Below are positions 56,162-64,000 of a stretch of 64,000 nucleotides of DNA, one piece after another. A model generated the notes under the pieces. The model was not told the origin of the DNA, did not search any database, and was given only the letters and a program-made list of their open reading frames with translations. Positions within the stretch are counted from its first letter, which is position 1, and every line of letters starts with the position of its first letter. Both the position numbers and the translations under genes were made by a program. This DNA comes from Marinobacter vulgaris (GTDB lineage: Bacteria; Pseudomonadota; Gammaproteobacteria; Pseudomonadales; Oleiphilaceae), in contig NZ_QFWX01000003.1 of the NCBI RefSeq assembly GCF_003344045.1, forward strand, positions 124,001 through 188,000, written 5' to 3'.

Positions 56162-56728
56162 TTACAGGCGTTTGGCTCGGCTGGCGAGCGCGATCATCCA
56201 GATGCCCGTGAAAATGAAGTCGATACCCAGCAGCAGGCCCAGGAACCAGGGGTAGGCTTTGCTAAGCTGTAACAGGACCAACAGCCCCAGGGCCAGGGAC
56301 AACAGCCCCCCGACAAGGAGCCAGCCCCAGCCCAGGGCGGGCTTCACCTGAAACGCAAACGTCGTTTTAAGGATGCCGGTAACGAGAAAAAATGCAGCAA
56401 CCAGGGTTGTCAGGGTTATTACGCCTGCCAGAGGATAAAAGAGCATCAGCAGACCGACAATCAGTGCAAGGGCTGAGAGTCCCAGGCTGAGAAAGAAACC
56501 TGCCCAGCGGGGAATGGAAAAGGACTGCACCGCCTGCGCGATGCCCGCGATGACAAACAGGATGCCTATGGCAATTTCCAGGGACATGGTGGCAACAAAG
56601 GGAAAGGCAATGGCGGCAATCCCGAGCACCAGAAAAACCACGCCAAGCCCTGTGAACCAGCGGGTATGATGCTTGATATCATTAATCAGATTGGTCTGGA
56701 CGCTCACCTCGTAACGCCTGGTTTCCAT
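56162..56728 (-). CDS. HdeD family membrane protein (DUF308)
   Basis: A 188-residue membrane protein with six helices in three similar pairs, typical of HdeD. Hydrophobic runs such as GLGVVFLVLGIAAIAFPF and GIDFIFTGIWMIALASRAKRL are clear. In E. coli HdeD helps resist acid at high density. AAAGGAG lies just before the ATG at 56728, so an upstream extension of 38 codons was rejected. Confidence 0.88.
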   Translation of the reverse strand: METRRYEVSVQTNLINDIKHHTRWFTGLGVVFLVLGIAAIAFPFVATMSLEIAIGILFVIAGIAQAVQSFSIPRWAGFFLSLGLSALALIVGLLMLFYPLAGVITLTTLVAAFFLVTGILKTTFAFQVKPALGWGWLLVGGLLSLALGLLVLLQLSKAYPWFLGLLLGIDFIFTGIWMIALASRAKRL

Positions 56729-56916
56729 GTGATACTCCTTTCTTGACGATGATAGGGGTAGCCGAAGGGTCCGCCACTTACAATTTGTTATGGCTTCAAT
56801 GGCTGGTATTTCAACCGCGCGGACTGTTCCGGTTTTCCCCAAAGCCTTATGATACCGAAGCTTACACTCCCGGCGATGGGCGCAAGTCTGTCTTGAGAAT
56901 TTAAAAAGAGGAACTG

Positions 56917-58041
56917 ATGTCGCTTCAGAATCGTTTGCACCGTTATGCGCAATCCCTTCGCAGTGGGCTTCATGTGCTGGCGGCTCCTGTAAAAGGCGAT
57001 AATGGGAGGGGCGGCCTGTTTATTCAGTCCTACCGGGGCTATGGCTCCCGCAATCGCGTGTGCCTGATAGGAAGGGTTTTCCGGCAGCCCCATTTCGGGG
57101 CATCGTGGCGGGAGGACCGGCTGCGCCGGGACCTCATCGACCTGACCCGCAGGCTCCTGCGCAAGCCTATTGTCGGAGCCCGCGTGCGGATACGGTACAA
57201 GGACACCAACACCATCGTCCATACCGACCGTCATGGCTACTTTCGCGTCGATATGGAGCTGGGTACCATGCCCTCAGACGTTGCCTGGCATGAGATGGAA
57301 CTGTCTCTGGACAGTCCCGTTGACGAGCGAGCCACTACCACCGGCGAATTCTTCACCCCGCTGTCGAGCGCCCGTTACGGTGTGATCAGCGACATTGACG
57401 ATACCGTGGTCTACACAGGCGTTGCCAATACCGCCATGATGATGTGCCGCCTGTTTGCACAGGGTGCCGAAAGCCGTGTGGTTTTTCCCGGTGTGCCGGC
57501 CCTGTATCAGGCATTTCATGCCGGCAGCGATGAGAAGGAGCGAAACCCGCTGTTCTATGTTTCCCGGGCTCCCTGGAGCATCTACCAGGTACTGGTGGAG
57601 GTGTTCCACCGCAACCGGCTCCCCAATGGACCGATCCTGATCCTGCGGGAATGGGGAATGAAGCGCGGCAGTCTGCTGCCACGGAGGGCCAAGGACCACA
57701 AGCAGGACGCAATTTGCCACATCCTTGAGGTATACCCGGACATGCGATTTATCCTGGTTGGCGATTCCGGGCAACGTGACCCGGAGATCTACAACCACAT
57801 TCTGCGTGAACATCCCGGTCGTATCCTGGGTATTTATATTCGCGACGTCAGCAATACGCCGGAGCGTTCCGAGGCCATCGACAGGCTGGCCCGGGAAGCC
57901 CGTGAGGCGGGCTGTGATCTGATACTGGCAGCCGACAATCTGGCGATGGCAGAGCATGCGGCCGGGCAGGGGCTTATTGCCGACCACGCAGTGAGGGGGG
58001 TGCGCGAAGAGCAGGAACGCGCCCAACAGAACGAAGACTGA
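56917..58041 (+). CDS. App1-family phosphatase (DUF2183, phosphatidate phosphatase-like)
   Basis: A 374-residue cytoplasmic protein. The C-terminal HAD-type domain begins GVISDIDDTVVYTG near residue 158, giving the catalytic DxD pair, and continues with FYVSRAPW and FILVGDSGQRDPEIY, the App1 motifs. The N-terminal region (residues 40-150) is a beta domain. Yeast App1 removes phosphate from phosphatidic acid. Here the lipid substrate is inferred. Confidence 0.85.
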   Translation: MSLQNRLHRYAQSLRSGLHVLAAPVKGDNGRGGLFIQSYRGYGSRNRVCLIGRVFRQPHFGASWREDRLRRDLIDLTRRLLRKPIVGARVRIRYKDTNTIVHTDRHGYFRVDMELGTMPSDVAWHEMELSLDSPVDERATTTGEFFTPLSSARYGVISDIDDTVVYTGVANTAMMMCRLFAQGAESRVVFPGVPALYQAFHAGSDEKERNPLFYVSRAPWSIYQVLVEVFHRNRLPNGPILILREWGMKRGSLLPRRAKDHKQDAICHILEVYPDMRFILVGDSGQRDPEIYNHILREHPGRILGIYIRDVSNTPERSEAIDRLAREAREAGCDLILAADNLAMAEHAAGQGLIADHAVRGVREEQERAQQNED

Positions 58042-58071
58042 TTCTGGCAAGGCCCAACTGATCGTTCATGA

Positions 58072-58806
58072 CTAAGATTCGCTGATCGGACTCTCCAGAT
58101 AGAATTCATCGAACCCTGCCACGGACTGCAGACCATTTATATCCAATAACTCCAGATGGGCGTTGCCCGTATTCAAAAGGCCTTCCTGACGAAATTCCTG
58201 GAATGTCCGGCTCACATGCACCGCACTGAGGCCCAGGGCATCGGCCAGTACACTCTGACTCAGGGGCAGAGACAAGTGGTTCTCGACAAAAGCATTGGTT
58301 CGCAGAAGACGGTACGAAAGTTCCACAAGAAAATGCGCCAGCTTCTCCCGGGCCGAGCGGCGGCCGAGATTCACCAGCCTCTCCAGCAGAATCGCCTGGT
58401 CCCTTGAGGTAATCATGAACATGACGCTGCACAGCACCAATGAGCTGGAAAAAATATGGTCCAGATGGTGCCTCGGAAAGGCGCAGAGTTCGGCATCACT
58501 GAGCATGACGACGCTGGTGATGCGCTTGCGGAAGGAAAATTCCCGCAGTCCCACAATATCTCCGGGCACGTAGACATCCAGTACCTGCCTGGTTCCGTCT
58601 TCCAGGTCGCGGAAAGAACAGGCCCAGCCTTTGCTGAGGGTGTAGAAGCTGTCGGACTGATCACCCTGCTGCCACAGAATGGTATTTTTGGGCCACTTTT
58701 CCGGACCCTCTTCCAGGGAAAGTAAAAGCTGCTGGCTATTTTCATCGAGCTCCGCATAGGACTCGAAGTGCTTGACGATACAGCTATCGTCGGAATCGTT
58801 GCTCAT
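58072..58806 (-). CDS. Crp/Fnr-family transcriptional regulator
   Basis: A 244-residue regulator with an N-terminal cyclic-nucleotide-like beta barrel (about 30-120) and a C-terminal helix-turn-helix, LSQSVLADALGLSAVHVSRTFQEFRQEGLL. It lacks the N-terminal cysteine cluster of Fnr, so it is not an obvious oxygen sensor, and the recognition helix differs from Fnr (no E in the E-xx-SR motif). Ligand and target are unknown. It diverges from ectD across a perfect 14-bp palindrome. Confidence 0.9.
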   Translation of the reverse strand: MSNDSDDSCIVKHFESYAELDENSQQLLLSLEEGPEKWPKNTILWQQGDQSDSFYTLSKGWACSFRDLEDGTRQVLDVYVPGDIVGLREFSFRKRITSVVMLSDAELCAFPRHHLDHIFSSSLVLCSVMFMITSRDQAILLERLVNLGRRSAREKLAHFLVELSYRLLRTNAFVENHLSLPLSQSVLADALGLSAVHVSRTFQEFRQEGLLNTGNAHLELLDINGLQSVAGFDEFYLESPISES

Positions 58807-58879
58807 TTTATTTCCTCATTTGACACCGCACAGTTGCTTGGCCCCTCGTGGAGTATGAATGCACCCGCACTTCGACCCT

Positions 58880-58893
58880 ATAACCTAGGTTAT
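58880..58893. promoter_or_regulatory. Perfect palindrome between the Crp/Fnr-family gene and ectD
   Basis: ATAACCTAGGTTAT is a perfect 14-bp palindrome without a spacer. It lies 74 bases from the regulator start and 75 bases from the ectD start, in the shared 161-base control region. It does not match CRP or FNR consensus. A dimeric regulator could bind here, possibly the local Crp/Fnr protein or a salt-responsive MarR-type factor. This is inference from symmetry and position. Confidence 0.45.
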
Positions 58894-58967
58894 CTCTTGC
58901 CCGCTTGCTCCCATGCTACCGTCAATTCGACATTTAACGTAACAAAATCAATGAGGATTGAGCAGCA

Positions 58968-59879
58968 ATGTTACAGACAACCGATTTCTATCCGACCCGG
59001 GAAGGCTATACCAAAGGACGCTTCCCCAGGAATGAGCCGGTGATTCACGCAGACGCTGTCCAACGTGCTGAAGGACCGCTGAGCGAAAACGAGCTGGGAA
59101 AATATGAACGCGACGGGTTCCTGTCTCTGGAAGGTTACTTTTCGCCGGAGGCGGTTGCGCCTTTCTTTGATGAGCTGGATCAGATCGAAAAGGATCCGGT
59201 GATGTGCCAGAAGGACCAGGTGATCATGGACCCGGACCAGAAAAAGGTTCGTTCGGTCTTCGACATGCATAATCTCTCCAGTGCTTTCGATCGGATGACC
59301 CGCGACCCCCATCTGCTGTCCATGGTGCAGCAACTGCTCGGAAGTGATGTGTATATCCATCAGTCCCGCATCAACGACAAGTCCGGCTTCTGTGGCAATG
59401 GTTTCGAATGGCATTCGGATTTCGAGACCTGGCACAGCGAGGACGGCATGCCGGCCATGAGGGCAGTCAGTGCCTCCATTATGCTGACCGACAACAATGC
59501 CTTTAACGGGCCCCTGATGCTGATCCCGGGGTCACACCAGTCTTTCGTTCCCTGCCCGGGGGAGACTCCGGATAACAACTGGACCGAGTCACTCAAGAAT
59601 CAGACGGTTGGCGTACCTCCCCGTGAGGCAGTCGCCGACCTTGCTAACGCCCGGGGCATCGAGCAACCCCTTGGGCCAGCCGGCTCGCTGCTGTTGTTCG
59701 AGTGCAATACCCTGCACGCGTCCAATGCCAATATGTCGCCATGGCCGCGGTCGAACCTGTTCTTTGTCTACAACAGCGTTGATAACCGCCTGGAAAAACC
59801 GTTCTCCGGCAAGTCACCGAGGCCAGGTTTCCTGGGTGCAAGGGAGAATACCCGTCCGCTCACGCCCGTTTCCGACTGA
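58968..59879 (+). CDS. ectD: Ectoine hydroxylase
   Basis: A 303-residue 2-oxoglutarate/Fe(II) dioxygenase converting the osmolyte ectoine to 5-hydroxyectoine. The EctD signature FEWHSDFETWHSEDGMPAMRAVSAS is nearly complete, containing the iron ligands H148 and D150. The distal histidine is near residue 250 in NTLHASN, and the arginine for 2-oxoglutarate follows. ectABC are not in the window, so synthesis genes lie elsewhere. A stand-alone ectD next to a regulator suggests salt- or temperature-responsive control. Confidence 0.95.
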   Translation: MLQTTDFYPTREGYTKGRFPRNEPVIHADAVQRAEGPLSENELGKYERDGFLSLEGYFSPEAVAPFFDELDQIEKDPVMCQKDQVIMDPDQKKVRSVFDMHNLSSAFDRMTRDPHLLSMVQQLLGSDVYIHQSRINDKSGFCGNGFEWHSDFETWHSEDGMPAMRAVSASIMLTDNNAFNGPLMLIPGSHQSFVPCPGETPDNNWTESLKNQTVGVPPREAVADLANARGIEQPLGPAGSLLLFECNTLHASNANMSPWPRSNLFFVYNSVDNRLEKPFSGKSPRPGFLGARENTRPLTPVSD

Positions 59880-60013
59880 ACTGGAAACGACGGTAGTTTG
59901 CGGCTTCTGCAGTGTTGACAACAGGAGGGCAAAGTATGCTTAGCTAAATTGGTGTATTTGAAGTTCGTATTCAGTCTCAATTCATATCACGGATATTTCG
60001 TGAGGAGGAAGAT

Positions 60014-60670
60014 ATGAAATTCATCGCAAAAAACAGAACTCTACTACAAGCAACAAGTGCAATTGGTGCAGCCACTGCAATTACATTAGCGGCACCAGCA
60101 GCGGCACAGGTTGAAGGTAAGCCTGATGGCAGCTGGGTGTCATTGAGCGGTCAGGTGGCATCACATACTCCCAGCGAATTTACGTTGGATTATGGAGAAG
60201 GCACGATAACCGTCGAAACTGATGACTGGGACAGTATCGGCGATGCCTGGATGATAAACGAAGGCGACAGCGTTACCGTTTATGGTCGGGTCGACGATGG
60301 TTTTTACCAGAACCGAAGAATCGAAGCCGGTAGTGTATATGTTGAGGATCTGGACACCGTGATTACCGCCCCGTCGGCGGCCGATGAGGAAGAGGTGTTG
60401 CCGGTAACCTATACTTATCTCAGTGTGCCTGCTGACTACGATTTCCAGGTCGCTGGTACCGTTACCTCGGTTTCCGGCCGTGAATTTACCGTAGATACCG
60501 GGGACAGAGAGGTCTCGGTTGACACCATGCAAATGGGTTACAACCCACTGGATGATGTCGGTTTAGTGCAGATCGAGGAGGGCGACTTTGTCAGCGTTTC
60601 GGGTGATCTTGACCTGGGCGTCTTCGATGAAACCGAGATTTCCGCTGAGACTATCGTCTCCTACAACTAA
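60014..60670 (+). CDS. Exported protein with two OB-fold-like repeats
   Basis: A 218-residue secreted acidic protein with a signal peptide (about 1-31, ITLAAPAAAQ). Two similar units follow: residues 40-110 (VSLSGQVASHTPSEFTLDYG ... GDSVTVYGRVDD) and 140-218 (YDFQVAGTVTSVSGREFTVDTG ... GDFVSVSGDLD). The pattern G-x-V-x-S and later GDxVxVxG resembles bacterial OB-fold proteins such as YgiW. A ligand is not evident. GAGGAGGAAG lies just upstream of the ATG. Confidence 0.75.
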   Translation: MKFIAKNRTLLQATSAIGAATAITLAAPAAAQVEGKPDGSWVSLSGQVASHTPSEFTLDYGEGTITVETDDWDSIGDAWMINEGDSVTVYGRVDDGFYQNRRIEAGSVYVEDLDTVITAPSAADEEEVLPVTYTYLSVPADYDFQVAGTVTSVSGREFTVDTGDREVSVDTMQMGYNPLDDVGLVQIEEGDFVSVSGDLDLGVFDETEISAETIVSYN

Positions 60671-60690
60671 AACGTCACTGGCAGGCTATT

Positions 60691-60725
60691 GGCCCTGGAG
60701 TGCGAAAAGGGCGCGCTCCAGGGCC
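60691..60725. terminator. Hairpin between convergent genes (probable terminator)
   Basis: A stem of 14 pairs, with arms GGCCCTGGAG-TGCG and CGCG-CTCCAGGGCC and a loop of about 7 bases, lies 20 bases after the exported protein's stop. The U-run is weak on both sides. It probably ends transcription from one or both convergent genes. Confidence 0.5.
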
Positions 60726-60746
60726 AGCGCCTTTATACCTTCGCGA

Positions 60747-61037
60747 TTATTTAACCACAATCCGATTACTGACATCATCCACGCTGCTGTTTTCCCGCAC
60801 CAATTCTTCGGCGCGCTGCCGTTGAGTGGCCGTTTCCACAAAGCCCTCCAGCAGGATCTCGCTCTCGTCGATTGTGATGTTGATGGCAGAACCGGCCAGG
60901 TCCTCCGTCTCAAGCAGAACAGCCTTCAGCCGCACCGCTTCTGCGGTATCCTGTCTCGCCATGACGGAGCCATCGAACCCAGCGCAACCACTGGTGAGCA
61001 TTAGCCAGAGCACAAGATAACGACTGTCAGCGTTCAT
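60747..61037 (-). CDS. BON-domain lipoprotein
   Basis: A 96-residue lipoprotein. A short signal with lipobox-like LTSGC (Cys18) precedes one BON domain, with GSAINITIDESEILLEGFVETATQRQRAEELVRENSSVDDVSNRIVV. BON domains bind lipid or peptidoglycan-linked structures and occur in envelope stress proteins. Its ATG lies 11 bases inside the end of the upstream AsmA gene, so the two are coupled. Confidence 0.82.
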   Translation of the reverse strand: MNADSRYLVLWLMLTSGCAGFDGSVMARQDTAEAVRLKAVLLETEDLAGSAINITIDESEILLEGFVETATQRQRAEELVRENSSVDDVSNRIVVK

Positions 61038-64000
61038 TGTTTTCAGACTTATTTTTGCCTTCCGGGTTTTCACTGATGGCCTCCATACTCCGGCCTATCA
61101 GTCCGTCGCAGTACGGAAGTTCGTTTCCCGTGCCAAGGTCGAGCAGAGGCAGAAGGGCAGCAACTGGAGTGGTGACGGCAGCCAGAGCGACACTGCTGGC
61201 TAACTGCACGGCCATATTCCCGGTCTGCAGCCCGGGCTCCGGGTCATTGAAGGTGCCGCCAAGATGAAGCGGACTGCGCGCCGACAGAACGCTGACATCC
61301 TTGGGATGGGCAAAAATGGTGATATCCAGGCGCTCGTTGTTGAAGTTTACGGTACCGATACCCGAAAAGCTGGTATCTGTGGTATCCACAGCGAGAGTGT
61401 CGAACCTGACGACACCGTCCCGGGTTTGCAGATCAGCGTAGGCACAGTCTATGGGGATAGGATCCCGCCCACGCGCCCAGCTCAGAAAGGACTGGGTGGC
61501 ATCCAGCCCGGCCAGTTCGACCATTAGGGCATCCAGCTTGCCCTGGGTCATCAGCATGACCATGCCGCCATCCGCGGAGCCGAGCAGGTCTGCGATGGAG
61601 CTGCCGTTCACCCAGAACTTGCCCTGACCGGCGACAGTGCCCACGCTGTCATTAGCCAGGTCCCAGTTACTAAGCGCCTTGTCGAGATTAACCGCCTGCA
61701 CCTCCACCTGCAGTGTCCCTTCCGGAGGCGCCGGTCTGGAATCGATGTCGAGATTGAAGTCCACCTGACCATCTCCTACCCCGAAACCCAGCGGCTCGAA
61801 CAAGGCACGGCCGTCTGCGAGCTCGAAATCGATGACCACGTTGCTCAGGGGGATACCCGCAGCCCGCACGGATTTTCCCCGGTAACGGACCTCCGCGGAT
61901 AGATCCTGCCAGGCAGATGTGATGAGGGATTGGTCAGGCAGCACGAACCGTTTCCCATCGCCCCCTGTTGAGTCCGTTTGCGACTCCCTGTCAGCAGAGT
62001 CCGGTTCCGCACCTGCAAGTACTCCAAGATCCTCCAGCTCGACGGAATCGGAGTATAATTCTCCCGTCAGGTGCGGAGGGCTCGAACTGATATCCAGACC
62101 AACCTGTCCACCCAGGTCACTGTCACCAACTACCCCATCCATATTTTTGAATGTCCAGCGGTCATCCCTGTAGGACAGATCGCCCGCCAGAGAGTAAGGG
62201 GGCAGATCTGGCAGCGGTACACCCAGCAGGCGGCTAAGGCGGTTCGGGTTGGGGCCTTCCAGATCAAGCAAGAGATCCAGGCCCTTCAGCGCAAACGGCC
62301 TCAGAACCGTGCCCCGAACCTCGATTTGGCTATCAACCACAGCGCTTGTAAGTTCAAGTGAGTAGGGGCGATCCGGATGCCGCGCTGCTAAAAGGGGATC
62401 GCCGCGAAACCGTAGCGTAAAGGGCGAGCCGTCATACACACCATCACCGTCGATCAAGAAGGTCTGCTCATTGGCCTCAGGGGAATCCAGGCCTTCGGTG
62501 CGAAGGCTCAAGGTCATATCCGTGTCGGCTTCCGGGTCGGTAAACGTCAGTTGCGAGGGCTCGAAAAAGAGGCGGCCAATAAAGGGCAGGACCAGATCCT
62601 CCTGCTGATCCACCGCAAGGGACTCGGTCATACCCAGGTGAAGCCGTCCGGAAAGTTTGCCCAGGCGATCCTCAAGGGGTGTAAAGGTGTCTCCGAGCAG
62701 GCTCAGGGAGATGTTCTCGAACGTGGCGTCAATGATGCCCGAGGCAGGCTGATCGGCGGCATCCAGAGCCACTGAGCTGCGCCAATGGCCCCTGGCGATA
62801 TCGAAGTCCAGTGGTTCGACCCGGAGCCTGGCGGAATCCAGACTGGCGGACAGTGTCAGGTTTGTCACCTCCGGCGTCTCCGGGAGCACCAGCGCTCCTG
62901 CCCGCAGATTCAGTTGGCCATCGAATCTGCGCAGGGCTGACAGGGGCGAATCAGCGCTCCGTGGCTCTGCCAGGCCGGTTGCTGCCGGGGTGCGCTGAGA
63001 GCTTTGCGCCATAAACTGCGCGAGTTCAATGCGATCAGCCTGAAGGTCAACATTCACTACGAGCCGGTCCGTAGTGCGAAAGTGGAACTCGCCGTCCAGG
63101 TAGCTGACCCCGATGTGGCCATCCAGGGAAGTGACAGACCACAGTTCCCCGTCACGGCTCAACCGCCCCGACAGTCGGTACGCCGGCAGGGTGGGCAATG
63201 GTACTCCAATCCAGTCTTCCAGATCCTGACCGTCATCGCCCTGGAGCACAAGATTACCGCCGAAGCTTTCGGGTGTCAGGAGCGCTCCCAGCTGTGTGTC
63301 TGCCCAGGCGAACAGTTCACCGCTTTGAGCCTGCGCCTGTAGCCGGTAGTTTGTGAGATCTTCCGCCAGCTCCGTCAGGGGGGCACCCTCGAGGGTCATG
63401 TCCAGTGGCTTGCCCTGGAAGCGCCCGGTTAACGAGAGTACCGGAGCCTGGGGGTCTCCGGCCTGCTGCAGGTTGAGGTCCAGGTCACTGCCAGCCGCCG
63501 TGTCCGGACCCCTGGTCCGGTAGGACGCCCTGGCAACCTCAACGTCGAGGTGCTCCAGAAGAGTTTTCAGCTTCAGGGAGGGAGTCTGCTGCATCTTGCT
63601 GAGACCGAGTTCGAGTTCGGCATCCAGGGTTGTTGCGGGTTCTGCGTTCTGGCCAGTGCCATCCAACCCCACTTGTTGCAGGTCCAGCCGGGCCTTCGCG
63701 TTGAGAAATCCGGCGTTGCTGACCAGGTGGGCCCTGGCTTCGCCCCGGCCCCTGGCCACGTCAAAACTCAGAGTCTCCAGTATCAGTTCGTGCTGGCCCG
63801 GACGCAGCCGGGCCTCTACGTTGCTGAATGTTGCCGGCTTCAGGATGAGCTCGTCGACCGCGAGACGGATGTCCCCCCTCAGGTCTGGCAGCACTGGTAT
63901 GGATACCGCCGTGGGCTCTTCGCTTGCCCGGGATTCAGGCAGTGCCGCCAGAATCTCGGTGACGTTGATGGAGGGTGAATGCAGTTTTCCGGTTATCGAC
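61027..64000 (-). CDS. AsmA-family protein (5' end cut by window)
   Basis: The frame is open to the last base of the window, so the N-terminus lies beyond; at least 991 residues are visible. Long beta-rich repeats, such as DVARGRGEARAHLVSNAGFLN and repeats of LPAYRLSGRLSRDGELWSVTSLDG and LPPYSLAGDLSYRDDRWTFKNMDG, are typical of AsmA/TamB-like lipid-transfer bridges. The C-terminal AsmA signature is present: ADGGMVMLMTQGKLDALMVELAGLD, then VRFDTLAVDTTDTSFSGIGTVNF, LDITIFAHPKD and SPLHLGGTFNDPEP. The family moves or organises phospholipids between membranes. The tail is hydrophilic. Confidence 0.92.
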   Translation of the reverse strand, partial: SITGKLHSPSINVTEILAALPESRASEEPTAVSIPVLPDLRGDIRLAVDELILKPATFSNVEARLRPGQHELILETLSFDVARGRGEARAHLVSNAGFLNAKARLDLQQVGLDGTGQNAEPATTLDAELELGLSKMQQTPSLKLKTLLEHLDVEVARASYRTRGPDTAAGSDLDLNLQQAGDPQAPVLSLTGRFQGKPLDMTLEGAPLTELAEDLTNYRLQAQAQSGELFAWADTQLGALLTPESFGGNLVLQGDDGQDLEDWIGVPLPTLPAYRLSGRLSRDGELWSVTSLDGHIGVSYLDGEFHFRTTDRLVVNVDLQADRIELAQFMAQSSQRTPAATGLAEPRSADSPLSALRRFDGQLNLRAGALVLPETPEVTNLTLSASLDSARLRVEPLDFDIARGHWRSSVALDAADQPASGIIDATFENISLSLLGDTFTPLEDRLGKLSGRLHLGMTESLAVDQQEDLVLPFIGRLFFEPSQLTFTDPEADTDMTLSLRTEGLDSPEANEQTFLIDGDGVYDGSPFTLRFRGDPLLAARHPDRPYSLELTSAVVDSQIEVRGTVLRPFALKGLDLLLDLEGPNPNRLSRLLGVPLPDLPPYSLAGDLSYRDDRWTFKNMDGVVGDSDLGGQVGLDISSSPPHLTGELYSDSVELEDLGVLAGAEPDSADRESQTDSTGGDGKRFVLPDQSLITSAWQDLSAEVRYRGKSVRAAGIPLSNVVIDFELADGRALFEPLGFGVGDGQVDFNLDIDSRPAPPEGTLQVEVQAVNLDKALSNWDLANDSVGTVAGQGKFWVNGSSIADLLGSADGGMVMLMTQGKLDALMVELAGLDATQSFLSWARGRDPIPIDCAYADLQTRDGVVRFDTLAVDTTDTSFSGIGTVNFNNERLDITIFAHPKDVSVLSARSPLHLGGTFNDPEPGLQTGNMAVQLASSVALAAVTTPVAALLPLLDLGTGNELPYCDGLIGRSMEAISENPEGKNKSENNER

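Noticed and set aside
58072-58806. Local Crp/Fnr protein as the oxygen sensor for the FNR boxes at 36.3 kb
   Set aside because: It lacks the N-terminal cysteine cluster and the Fnr-type recognition residues, so it is unlikely to bind TTGAT-N4-ATCAA as an oxygen sensor.

Overview
The window looks like a chromosomal segment of a halophilic marine gammaproteobacterium, most likely Marinobacter or a close relative. This is inferred from the moderately high GC, the Pseudomonas-like order pyrD-rmf-rlmKL, the divergent tesA/ybbA-permease arrangement, ectoine hydroxylase, and many small gammaproteobacterial DUF proteins (DUF1289, DUF2267, DUF2835, DUF3135, DUF3775). No phage, insertion sequence, integrase, CRISPR array or rRNA was seen. 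One tRNA (Asn, GTT) is present. Both window edges cut genes: a RimK-like ATP-grasp protein on the left and a large AsmA-family protein on the right.

Layout. 0-9 kb is housekeeping: RimK-like ATP-grasp, a CDF transporter, pyrD, rmf, rlmKL, an exonuclease-like protein, M18 aminopeptidase and tRNA-Asn. 9-18 kb holds a YheT-type hydrolase, tesA divergent from an ABC ATPase/permease pair, a solute-binding protein, an iron alcohol dehydrogenase coupled to an SCP2-like protein, and an M48 lipoprotein protease. 18-25 kb holds htpG with a recognisable sigma-32 promoter, katG with an OxyR-type site, dusC and class I aldolase. 25-36 kb holds a two-part protein whose C-terminal half resembles cyanobacterial acyl-ACP reductase, an EEP-family protein, a CDGSH/glutamate-synthase fusion, a zinc peptidase, a Na+/H+ antiporter, a TPR protein, a sterol-desaturase-like enzyme, a tiny PEP-CTERM protein and an amino-acid racemase.

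The centrepiece is 36.4-43.1 kb, a complete proteorhodopsin phototrophy operon: rhodopsin, crtE, crtI, crtB, crtY, blh. It encodes the opsin and the route from farnesyl/geranylgeranyl diphosphate through lycopene and beta-carotene to retinal. The four genes crtI to blh are packed with overlapping or near-abutting starts and stops. The opsin has the proton-pump residues D95/T99/E106/K231, the green-tuning Leu103, and Trp152 where antenna-binding rhodopsins carry Gly. Two FNR/ANR-type dyads (one a perfect TTGAT-N4-ATCAA) lie between the rhodopsin and the divergent racemase, suggesting oxygen control of phototrophy.

Downstream come a tripartite RND efflux system (43.2-48.9 kb), a CPA2-type antiporter and a 2-oxoglutarate dioxygenase-like protein. 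A stress and envelope region follows (51-64 kb): DUF1206 and YqaA membrane proteins, an NRAMP-related transporter lacking the usual metal motifs, HdeD, an App1-type phosphatase, a Crp/Fnr-family regulator divergent from ectD across a perfect 14-bp palindrome, a secreted tandem-repeat protein, a BON lipoprotein and AsmA. Overall the segment combines light-driven proton pumping, salt and oxidative stress protection, and lipid or aldehyde chemistry.
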